NCBI GenBank assembly: GCA_034419095.1
Contig: DAOULQ010000134.1
Span: forward strand, 1-19,623
Length of the DNA stretch: 19,623 bases
Direction of reading: 5' to 3'
Source: UBA7937 sp034419095
GTDB lineage: Bacteria; Chloroflexota; Anaerolineae; UBA7937
The notes beneath the pieces were generated by a model. It had not been told where the DNA came from, did no database searches, and worked only from the letters and a program-made list of their open reading frames with translations. The translations under genes and the position numbers were made by a program. Shown one piece after another: positions 1-6,500 of this stretch; the first letter of the stretch is position 1, and every line of letters begins with the position of its first letter.

Positions 1-347
1 TGCCATGATCCACATGGCCCATCACCGTTACCACCGGGGGACGAGCCTCCAGATTCTCAGGCGCTTCTTGGGCGTAGATCTCCCTCAGGGGGACCTCGGT
101 AAGGGGCGCGGGGGGAGCCTCAACCTCGGAGAGGAGGCGGTGCCTCCTCCCGCGGTTCGAAACCCATATCACTAGCCACGACGGCCTCTGTGTCGTAGTC
201 GATAGTCTGATTGATATTGGCCATGATCCCATCGGCGATCAACTCCTTGATCACCTCGATGGGACTAACCGCTAGTAGTTCTGCTAATTGTCTGACAGTG
301 ATGAGATCAGGTATGGTGACAACCTTACGACCCTCCTTTGTTTCCAT
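1..347 (-). CDS. infB: Translation initiation factor IF-2, 5' part, apparently frameshifted
   Basis: IF-2 is the GTPase that places initiator tRNA on the 30S subunit. The gene starts on the minus strand and runs off the left edge of the window. The N-terminal domain is clear (TVRQLAELLAVSPIEVIKEL, then MANINQTIDYDTEAVV). The G domain begins at about position 50 with RPPVVTVMGHVDHG, which holds the P-loop of the IF-2 family. These two parts lie in different frames: the first stops at 120-122, while the second frame is open and reads LSEVEAPPAPLTEVPLREIY before the G domain. One extra base around positions 125-140 would explain it. I chose the ATG at 347 because GGGGAGGGGGTG sits just upstream; an in-frame TTG at 365 is less likely. 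The ylxR stop is about 20 bases upstream, so the two are probably co-transcribed from the nusA promoter. An assembly indel is the simplest explanation, because infB is essential. Confidence 0.88.
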
Positions 348-367
348 CTCACCCCCTCCCCGCAATT

Positions 368-676
368 CTATTCAATCGCCTGCTCTGCCCTCCTGGGTTG
401 CTCCTTGGCCAAGGTACGACCATACTCCAGGAGACGTATCCGTTCCTCAGGCCTAAGGGCAACCTTCAAGGCACGATCCAACCCCCTTTTCTCCAGGGCA
501 GCCTGCCAGCAGGTCTGATCGGGACAAAGATAAGCCCCTCGGCCGCCTTTCTTGCCCGTAGGGTCCACTTCCACATCCCCAGCAGGAAGGCGCACTATTC
601 GCACCAGCGCCCTCTTGGGCCTGATACTACGGCAACCTACACAGGTCCGCTGGGGAACACACTTGGCCCGCTTCAT
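368..676 (-). CDS. ylxR: YlxR/RnpM family RNA-binding protein
   Basis: A small basic protein of 102 residues encoded between nusA and infB, the usual place of ylxR. The family signature RTCVGCR is at residues 10-16, and the conserved GRGAYLC stretch lies near residues 45-51. The family binds nucleic acid; in Bacillus subtilis the protein (RnpM) is reported to bind and modulate RNase P RNA. The length matches the family (about 90-100 residues), with a slightly extended charged tail. The ATG follows GGGAGGATAGCC, a good ribosome site. The nusA stop is about 25 bases upstream and infB begins about 20 bases downstream, so the three genes form one transcription unit. Confidence 0.93.
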   Translation of the reverse strand: MKRAKCVPQRTCVGCRSIRPKRALVRIVRLPAGDVEVDPTGKKGGRGAYLCPDQTCWQAALEKRGLDRALKVALRPEERIRLLEYGRTLAKEQPRRAEQAIE

Positions 677-700
677 GGCTATCCTCCCATCCTCGGGACC

Positions 701-2470
701 CTATCCACTCTCCTCCTCTTCCAGATCCAAGTCGTACTCATACTCGTCCTGCTTCCAGATCTCGATCTCCCCCTGCCAATCATCACGACGTCGGCTAGGC
801 CGACGTAACTTCCGAGCGACCACCTCGCCCAACCGCTCGTCGTAAACTAGATCTCTCGTGGGTCTCTTTTTCTTCCCCCGGGCTACAAGTTCCTCCTCTT
901 CCCACTCCTCTCCTTCCTCTTCCTCTTCCTCTTCCTCCTCCTCCTCTGCCTCCCCTTCCTCCTCTTCCCACTCCTCTTCTTCCTCTTCCTCCTCCGGGAG
1001 TATCTCTTCAGGAACCATCTCTATTTCCGCCGGTTTAACCTCTTCTAGGGCAACCTCGGCTTCTTTTGCCTCCGCAGCCCCCGCTTCTACCGGTGTAACC
1101 TCTTCAGCCACCGACTCCTCAACCTCAACCACCTCCTCGACAACAGTCGGGTAGAGGTTTGCCATCTTCAACCGCTCCTCTATCTCCTCCAGAGATTTGG
1201 GGCCCAACCCGGGGATAGCCAAGATCTCCTCCGCACCCTTCTCCAGCTGCTCCAAGAGCCCACCCATCTGGGTCACTCCCGCCTGCTCCAAGGCGTTTTG
1301 GAACCGTGTGGAGAGGCCTAGAACCTGGATAGGGGCCTCTTCGGTGATCTCTCCTGGCTCCAGTTCGCCCTTAGTCAGAGCCTCGGCTAGGCGGGCCGTC
1401 TCCTCCGCGGCTAATCGGGCGGCCCTCTCCGCCGCCTCGGCGGGGCTCATAATGTCGATCCGCCAGCCCGTCAACTTGGCAGCCAAACGGGCGTTCTGCC
1501 CCTCCCGGCCGATAGCCAAGGATAACTGCCTTTCCGGAACCACTACGATAGCCGTCTTCCCTATCTCTTTGTCTTCCACCAATTCCACGCTTACCGGCCG
1601 TGCTGGGCTCAACGCTTTGGCGATGAACTCCTTAGGATCAGGGCTCCACTCCACGATATCTATCTTCTCTCCGCCCAACTCGTTGACGATAGACTGGATC
1701 CTCACCCCACGCATTCCCACACAAGCCCCTACCGGGTCCATTCCTGGCTGTAGAGCAGCCACGGCTACCTTGGAACGGGAACCGGGTTCGCGGGCGATGG
1801 CCTTTATCGCCACCGTCCCGTTGTAGATCTCGGGCACCTCCAGTTCCAAGAGGCGACGGAGCATGGCCCAATGGGTACGGGAGACGATGATTTGAGGGCC
1901 ACGACTGGTCTTGGTTACACTTAACACGTAGACTCGTAACCTTTGCCTAGGGCGGTATCTCTCACTCGGCACCTGCTCGCTACGAGGCAGGATGGCCTCC
2001 GCTTTCCCCAGGCTCAGGGTAATAGCCTGGGAATTGATGCTTTGCACCACTCCGTTCAGTATCTCCTCCTCCTTATCGGCAAAGGCTTCGTATAACGCAT
2101 CCCTCTCTGCCTCCCGGATCCGTTGCAGTATCACCTGTTTAGCCGTTTGGGCTCCTATCCGGCCAAAGGTCGAAGGGGTCGTCTCCACCAAGACCGTCTC
2201 CCCCAAGGCTGCCTCTTCCACCAGCTCTTTAGCCTCAGCCAAAGAGATCTGCGAACGGCTGTCTTCCACCTCCTCGACGATCTCTTTCTCGGTGAAGATC
2301 CTCACCTGCCCGGAGTCTGGGTCGATCTTAGCGGTGACATCAGCCAGGCCGCCAAAGTCTCGTTTATAGGCCAAGGCCAAAGCCTGCTCCACGGCCTCCA
2401 ATACCACCCCTTCGGAGAGGCCTCGTTCGGCACAGAGTTGGGTGATGGCTCTAATAAAGTCTCTCTTCAT
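701..2470 (-). CDS. nusA: Transcription termination/antitermination protein NusA
   Basis: NusA binds RNA polymerase and nascent RNA and controls pausing, termination and antitermination. Domains in order: N-terminal polymerase-binding domain (about 1-125), S1 (about 135-200), KH1 with GMRG (about 248-273) and KH2 with GREGQNARLAAKL (about 318-340). Residues 380-436 form a helix-hairpin-helix region (LGLSTRFQNALEQAGVTQ, then IPGLGPKSLEEI) that looks like the C-terminal domain of the polymerase alpha subunit. Residues 443-528 are very rich in glutamate, with long uninterrupted E runs, and 531-562 are basic (RGKKKRP, RKLRRPSRRR). At 589 residues it is longer than the usual bacterial core of about 350-500, because of this tail. 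Start is ATG. A sigma70-like promoter lies at 2555-2583. rimP, often the gene before nusA, is not present upstream in this window. Confidence 0.96.
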   Translation of the reverse strand: MKRDFIRAITQLCAERGLSEGVVLEAVEQALALAYKRDFGGLADVTAKIDPDSGQVRIFTEKEIVEEVEDSRSQISLAEAKELVEEAALGETVLVETTPSTFGRIGAQTAKQVILQRIREAERDALYEAFADKEEEILNGVVQSINSQAITLSLGKAEAILPRSEQVPSERYRPRQRLRVYVLSVTKTSRGPQIIVSRTHWAMLRRLLELEVPEIYNGTVAIKAIAREPGSRSKVAVAALQPGMDPVGACVGMRGVRIQSIVNELGGEKIDIVEWSPDPKEFIAKALSPARPVSVELVEDKEIGKTAIVVVPERQLSLAIGREGQNARLAAKLTGWRIDIMSPAEAAERAARLAAEETARLAEALTKGELEPGEITEEAPIQVLGLSTRFQNALEQAGVTQMGGLLEQLEKGAEEILAIPGLGPKSLEEIEERLKMANLYPTVVEEVVEVEESVAEEVTPVEAGAAEAKEAEVALEEVKPAEIEMVPEEILPEEEEEEEEWEEEEGEAEEEEEEEEEEEGEEWEEEELVARGKKKRPTRDLVYDERLGEVVARKLRRPSRRRDDWQGEIEIWKQDEYEYDLDLEEEESG

Positions 2471-2513
2471 CTAGCCACTCTCCATACAACTGATTTAGGG
2501 CCGCCATAAGAAG

Positions 2514-2536
2514 AAAAGTGGGAAATTCCCACTTTT
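2514..2536 (-). promoter_or_regulatory. Palindrome in the nusA leader (operator or attenuator candidate)
   Basis: Eleven-base arms AAAAGTGGGAA and TTCCCACTTTT flank a single central base, so the 23-base element is perfectly symmetric. It lies just after the predicted transcription start and about 44 bases before the nusA ATG. As RNA it would fold into a hairpin followed by a pyrimidine-rich U-containing stretch, so it could act as a weak terminator/attenuator. As DNA it could be a protein operator. The sequence does not decide between these. Confidence 0.5.
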
Positions 2537-2554
2537 CATAAAGCGGCTAAATTC

Positions 2555-2583
2555 ATTATATCACCTTTTGGTGCTCCGCGCAA
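2555..2583 (-). promoter_or_regulatory. sigma70-type promoter of the nusA operon
   Basis: Read on the minus strand, TTGCGC (2583-2578) is followed by a 17-base spacer and a perfect TATAAT (2560-2555). Transcription would begin near 2548, leaving a leader of about 75-80 bases before the nusA ATG. The leader contains the palindrome at 2514-2536. Confidence 0.75.
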
Positions 2584-2662
2584 GTTAAACCTTATACAAA
2601 GGTTGTGTTCACCACTTAGCACCTATCGCGCCTTGCGTAAGTTCTCCTCCCCAGGCTAACCT

Positions 2663-2716
2663 CCCCTGGCCCCGGCCTGTCATCGCCGGCCCGTCCCAGC
2701 ATCAACGGGCCAGGGG
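2663..2716. repeat. GC-rich inverted repeat between proS and nusA
   Basis: Perfect 10-base arms CCCCTGGCCC (2663-2672) and GGGCCAGGGG (2707-2716) enclose a second smaller inverted pair (CCGGC at 2672-2676, GCCGG at 2685-2689). The arms have no U-run on either side, so it is not a standard intrinsic terminator. The 365-base interval 2471-2835 around it holds no convincing coding sequence: I see only this element, the nusA promoter and the leader palindrome. It could be the 3' structure of the proS transcript or one copy of a dispersed palindromic repeat. Confidence 0.45.
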
Positions 2717-2835
2717 ACAGACTGCCAGATGTCAAGACAGGCTCCCGGCTCTAACTCATCCCTCTCTTTTTGAACCTCTTCTTCTAATGGTGGTTTTGCA
2801 AGGTGCGCCTGTTGCTTTTCCCTCCCTGTTAAGTG

Positions 2836-4548
2836 CTAAGAGTGCCACGCATCCTTATATAGATCATCGAGCAAGCGGTAAAGATGGGGCAACTCCAGGA
2901 TTTTCGAACTCTCCTCGTCCCGGTGCTTAACCTCCACCCCACCCACTTCTAAGGTTCTTCTGCTCACTGTCAACCGAAGGGGCAGGCCAATAAGATCCGC
3001 ATCGTTGAATTTCACCCCCGGACTCTCTTCCCGATCGTCATACAACAGTTCATACCCTCGAGCCAAAAGAGCCCCATACAGCCCTTCCGCCGCCTCGGAC
3101 ACCTCCGCCTGACCAGTATCCAAGACCACTAGATGGATCTGGTAGGGAGCGATCTCTGGGGGCCAGATGATCCCTTTTGCATCGTGACTCTCCTCGACGA
3201 CCGCGGCCAAGAGCCATCCTGTCCCGATGCCGTAGCAACCCATCACCAGGGGCTTCTTTTGGCCATCCTTATCTAAGAAGGTAGCCCCCAAGGCCTCACT
3301 ATATTTGGTCCCCAGTTTGAAGATATGGCCCAGTTCAACCCCTCTAGTGAGGCGAAGCGGTTTTTTGCAACGAGGGCAAAGGTCGTCCTCGCGCACCATA
3401 GCCATGTCGGCCAAGAGATCCACCTCGAAATCACGAGGGTAGTTGACGCCTCTTAAATGGTATCCCCCCTTATTCGCTCCGGCCACAAAGTTGGACCCTT
3501 CACGGATGGAGCGATCGGCTACTATCTTCACTTTGCCCCTCAACCCTAGGGGCGAGGCGTAACCAGCCACTATACCTGCTCCCTTGACCTCTTCCTCGGT
3601 GGCCAGACGCAACTCCGAAACCTCAAGCAACCTGGCTAACTTAGCCTCGTTCACCTCCAGATCGCCTCTAGTGATCACGAAAACCAACTGGCCAAGGGCG
3701 ATGTAGAAGATGGCCTTAAGGGTCTCCCTGGTGGAGACTCCTAGGTAATCGGCCACCTCCTGGATGGTGATCATCCCCGGAGTAGCCACCTCCTCCAAGG
3801 GTTGCTCCTCTTGCCCAGCCACCTCCTCCCTCATAGCCACCGCCCCCTCGGCGTTGGCGGCCCAGCCGCAGACCTGGCAAAGCACCAAGGTATCCTCCCC
3901 AGCCTCATGGAGGAGCATGAACTCATGGGAGGCCGAGCCCCCCATGAGGCCCGGATCCGCCTCCACCACCAACGGCTCCAGACCACACCGGCGGAAGATG
4001 TTGAGATAGGCCTGATAGACCTGAGGATAGTAATCGTCTAAATCCTCCTCGCTGGCGTGAAAACTGTAACCGTCCTTCATGGTGAACTCCCGCGCCCGGA
4101 TCAGACCCCCTCGAGAGCGAGGTTCATCGCGGAACTTGGTCTGGATCTGATAGACCATGAAGGGGAGTTGTCTATAAGAGTTGACCTCCTGTCGAGCCAG
4201 ATCGGTCACCACCTCCTCGTGGGTGATCCCTAACACCAACTCCCGTCCCCTCCGATCGCGGAAGCGGGCCATCACCGGCCCTGCCTCTTTATACCTTCCT
4301 GCGGCCTGCCAAAGTTCCGCCGGGTGGACGGAGGGCATCCGGATCTCTTGGCCCCCGATGGAGTCCATCTCCTGGCGCATGATCCCTTCGATCTTCTTGA
4401 GGGCTCGCCAGCCCAAGGGCAGATAAGTGTAGATGCCCGCTGCCAAGGGACGGATCATCCCGGCCCTAAGCAAAAGCCGATGGCTAACCATAGTCGCCTC
4501 GGCGGGAACCTCCCGTAGAGTCCGGCCAAAGAGTTTGGAAAGCCTCAT
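2836..4548 (-). CDS. proS: Prolyl-tRNA synthetase, bacterial type with editing insertion
   Basis: A class II synthetase that charges tRNA-Pro. Its 570 residues match the bacterial (long) form. Visible parts: N-terminal catalytic half with motif 1 region (about 31-70), THEE (109-112), motif 2 RDEPRSRGGLIRAREFTMKDG (140-160), an inserted YbaK-like editing domain (about 240-390) flanked by two CxxC pairs (224-227 and 391-394), GHIFKLGTKYS, then motif 3 (about 436-452) and the anticodon-binding domain with DDREESPGVKFNDADLIGLP. Oddity: motif 3 reads GCYGIGTGWLLAA. The class II invariant arginine, normally in GIGVSR or GIGVTR, is tryptophan 445 (codon TGG). The ATG follows AGGAGG with a 5-base gap. 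A terminator hairpin sits directly upstream at 4561-4594, so how the gene is transcribed is unclear. Confidence 0.96.
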   Translation of the reverse strand: MRLSKLFGRTLREVPAEATMVSHRLLLRAGMIRPLAAGIYTYLPLGWRALKKIEGIMRQEMDSIGGQEIRMPSVHPAELWQAAGRYKEAGPVMARFRDRRGRELVLGITHEEVVTDLARQEVNSYRQLPFMVYQIQTKFRDEPRSRGGLIRAREFTMKDGYSFHASEEDLDDYYPQVYQAYLNIFRRCGLEPLVVEADPGLMGGSASHEFMLLHEAGEDTLVLCQVCGWAANAEGAVAMREEVAGQEEQPLEEVATPGMITIQEVADYLGVSTRETLKAIFYIALGQLVFVITRGDLEVNEAKLARLLEVSELRLATEEEVKGAGIVAGYASPLGLRGKVKIVADRSIREGSNFVAGANKGGYHLRGVNYPRDFEVDLLADMAMVREDDLCPRCKKPLRLTRGVELGHIFKLGTKYSEALGATFLDKDGQKKPLVMGCYGIGTGWLLAAVVEESHDAKGIIWPPEIAPYQIHLVVLDTGQAEVSEAAEGLYGALLARGYELLYDDREESPGVKFNDADLIGLPLRLTVSRRTLEVGGVEVKHRDEESSKILELPHLYRLLDDLYKDAWHS

Positions 4549-4560
4549 GATCGCCTCCTA

Positions 4561-4594
4561 TAAAAAGAGCCGGCCTTCGGTCTGGAAGGCCGGC
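4561..4594 (-). terminator. Intrinsic terminator just upstream of proS (possible attenuator)
   Basis: On the minus strand a perfect 10-base stem (GCCGGCCTTC / GAAGGCCGGC) with a 6-base loop is followed by TCTTTTTA. It lies after the isomerase-like gene, and its U-run ends within a few bases of the proS ribosome site AGGAGG. It can end the upstream transcript, or act as a conditional switch for proS if proS is read from upstream. I found no T-box signature around it. Confidence 0.8.
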
Positions 4595-4631
4595 CAAGAT
4601 GCAAATGTACACCTATCCAGCCCCTCGCTCA

Positions 4632-5531
4632 CTAGAGACACCCCGTCTTCTCTAGATGTCTCCACCCAGCCACGATCTCCTCTGGTGAATAAGAGTAATC
4701 GATCTCAAAGACGCGCAGGGCCTCGGTGGGGATATAGGGGGCCAGAGCCCCGAACTCTATCTCCCCTTGGCCGGGGATACCGTGATCGCGGAGGCCAACT
4801 ATATCATGGAAATGAAGCCCCAGCATCCGCTCCCCATAGGTGCGGAGCCACTCCTCCTGGGGGGTGAAGCCTAGATTCTCCAGGGCCCGGGCATGGCCGG
4901 CATCGTGCCAGTAGTAGAGGAAAGGATCGAGGTCCATTAACGTCCCCATCTCCTCATGGTTCGGGATCTCGAGATAATAATATCTGTTCTCTAAGCCGAT
5001 TTTGACCCCTTTGAGACGGGCACACTCGGCGATCTCGGCCAGGCTCCTAGCCACCGCTTCCAAGTGGGCTTCTTTCTGGAGAGCGCGGGCCTCTTTTAGC
5101 CTTTCCATCAGGGCTCGATATCGACGGCTCCCTCTCTTCCCCTGCTGGAAAGCCTCCCTCACTTCCCGCTCCAGTTTCCAGTCCGCATTCACTCGGCCCA
5201 GATGGAGAACTACAGAGGAGGCCCCCAGATAGGCCGCGAACTCTACGCTCCTCTGAACCATAGAGACCGCTTCTTTCCGTTTCTCCTCATCCAACGAGGA
5301 GGGGAGGAGATCGCTACGGGTCTGAGCGATCAGATCGATAGTCTGGGGACAAGGAGCATGAAGGCTAGCGATCTCGTATTCGCCTGGAGATATGCCTTCT
5401 AGCATGGTCTCCGTCACCTGGTGGTTCAACTCGTACCGCTTGAAACCCATCTCTCTGGCGGCGGCGAAAAAGTCGATCAGATGAGTGAAACGGCTCTGAG
5501 CCCACATGGTCGAAAGTATAGGTTCGGACAA
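4632..5531 (-). CDS. Sugar phosphate isomerase/epimerase-like TIM barrel protein
   Basis: A 299-residue protein of the xylose isomerase-like / AP endonuclease 2 superfamily. Probable metal ligands on the C-terminal ends of the barrel strands are visible: E181 (IGLENR), D210 and H213 (YWHDAGHA), H240 (GLHFHD) and E276 (FEIDYS). These fit a divalent-metal enzyme acting on a sugar or related polyol, but the substrate cannot be read from sequence. A role like endonuclease IV is less likely, because its longer set of histidine ligands is not evident. I chose the TTG at 5531 because AGGGGGAGG lies 5-7 bases upstream; an upstream TTG at 5549 and an internal ATG at 5507 are alternatives. It diverges from the hydrolase at 5634 and is followed by a strong terminator. 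Confidence 0.82.
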   Translation of the reverse strand: MSEPILSTMWAQSRFTHLIDFFAAAREMGFKRYELNHQVTETMLEGISPGEYEIASLHAPCPQTIDLIAQTRSDLLPSSLDEEKRKEAVSMVQRSVEFAAYLGASSVVLHLGRVNADWKLEREVREAFQQGKRGSRRYRALMERLKEARALQKEAHLEAVARSLAEIAECARLKGVKIGLENRYYYLEIPNHEEMGTLMDLDPFLYYWHDAGHARALENLGFTPQEEWLRTYGERMLGLHFHDIVGLRDHGIPGQGEIEFGALAPYIPTEALRVFEIDYSYSPEEIVAGWRHLEKTGCL

Positions 5532-5550
5532 GGCAAGCCTCCCCCTCAAC

Positions 5551-5580
5551 TTGACGAAAAGAGGGCTAAAGATATAGAAT
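5551..5580 (+). promoter_or_regulatory. Promoter of the metallo-hydrolase gene
   Basis: TTGACG (5551-5556), an 18-base spacer and TAGAAT (5575-5580) resemble a sigma70 promoter reading toward 5634. A 13-base palindrome CGCAAAATTTGCG (5587-5599) sits at the expected transcription start and could be an operator. No equally good promoter is seen for the divergent minus-strand gene. Confidence 0.6.
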
Positions 5581-5633
5581 CATCCCCGCAAAATTTGCGC
5601 TCGACATCCGAAGGAGAGAAAAGGAATATTTCC

Positions 5634-6251
5634 ATGCTAGTTAGAGGGCTCGTTGTCGGTCCCTTACAGGTCAACTGCTATCTCGTAGGCTGTGAAGAGA
5701 CTAAAGGAGGGATCGTCATCGACCCCGGCGGCGACGCTCCGGTGATCCTCTCCCAGATCCAGGCCTTGGGGCTGAATACCGCCTATATCGTCAACACCCA
5801 TGGCCACATCGACCATGTGGCGGCCAATAGATTGATCAAAAAGGCTACCAACGCCCCCATAGCCATCCACCGCCTCGATGCCCCTTGGCTTACCAGTCCC
5901 CAAGGCGGTTTAGCCTTACTCCTGGGGGCCAGCCCCGGCCCTTCGGCGGATATCCTCCTAGAGGAGGGAGACGAAGTGAAGTTCGGCAACATCGGTTTGA
6001 AGGTCCTTCATACCCCTGGCCATACCTCGGGTGGCATCTCCCTCCTGGGCGAGGGGGTAGTCTTCACAGGAGATGCCCTCTTCAACATGGGCATCGGCCG
6101 CACCGACCTCCCCGGAGGCGATTTCGGGACCCTTATCGAGAGCATAAAAAGTAAACTCCTCACCCTCCCCGAAGAGACGGTGGTCTACCCCGGCCATGGC
6201 CCCTCAACCACCATAGGCCGAGAGAAGAGGAGCAACCCCTTCGTGCCTTAG
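5634..6251 (+). CDS. Metallo-beta-lactamase-fold hydrolase, glyoxalase II-like
   Basis: A 205-residue member of the MBL-fold family close to hydroxyacylglutathione hydrolases and similar thioester hydrolases. The two-metal site is intact: HGHIDH (56-61), H130 in HTPGHTSGG, D147 in FTGDALF, and H188 in YPGHGPSTT. The GIGRTDLPGG stretch is typical of the single-domain GloB-like bacterial branch. Glutathione is not assured in such an organism, so the thiol partner is unknown. The open frame extends upstream to 5421, but the ATG at 5634 starts a typical MLVRGLVVGPLQVNCYL N-terminus and follows AAGGA with an 8-base gap. The extra upstream residues overlap the divergent gene and are not protein-like. 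Confidence 0.9.
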   Translation: MLVRGLVVGPLQVNCYLVGCEETKGGIVIDPGGDAPVILSQIQALGLNTAYIVNTHGHIDHVAANRLIKKATNAPIAIHRLDAPWLTSPQGGLALLLGASPGPSADILLEEGDEVKFGNIGLKVLHTPGHTSGGISLLGEGVVFTGDALFNMGIGRTDLPGGDFGTLIESIKSKLLTLPEETVVYPGHGPSTTIGREKRSNPFVP

Positions 6252-6449
6252 AATATAAATATACCATATACCGTCCCCTTTGACCAACTCTTCAATTTTC
6301 GGGGATCGCTTGTGCCCCTTCCTACCCCCTGTGGAGACAACCCAAAAAGGAACGGGCCCCCTTCGGTGGTCGCCATCTATCCGGTCTACCTTCTCCTCGC
6401 ACTTTTTCCCCTACCCTAGATGTGCCACTACGTACCGCTTCACCGAGCA

Positions 6450-6478
6450 TTGTCAAGGGTCCTGCCTCCTGCTATACT
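6450..6478 (+). promoter_or_regulatory. sigma70-type promoter of the M20 peptidase gene
   Basis: TTGTCA (6450-6455), a 17-base spacer and TATACT (6473-6478). Transcription would start near 6485, giving a leader of only about 16 bases that contains the AGGAGG ribosome site. The preceding 200 bases (6252-6449) show nothing else I can identify. Confidence 0.75.
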
Positions 6479-6500
6479 GGGGATGATGAAAGGAGGCTCC

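Noticed and set aside
858..1154. Serine-rich plus-strand open frame
   Set aside because: It is the reverse-strand shadow of the GAG/GAA repeats that encode the NusA polyglutamate tail.
2471..2835. A missed rimP gene upstream of nusA
   Set aside because: No frame of suitable length or RimP-like sequence exists in this interval on either strand.
4549..4631. T-box riboswitch before proS
   Set aside because: The conserved T-box sequence and a proline specifier stem are not present; the region is only about 80 bases.
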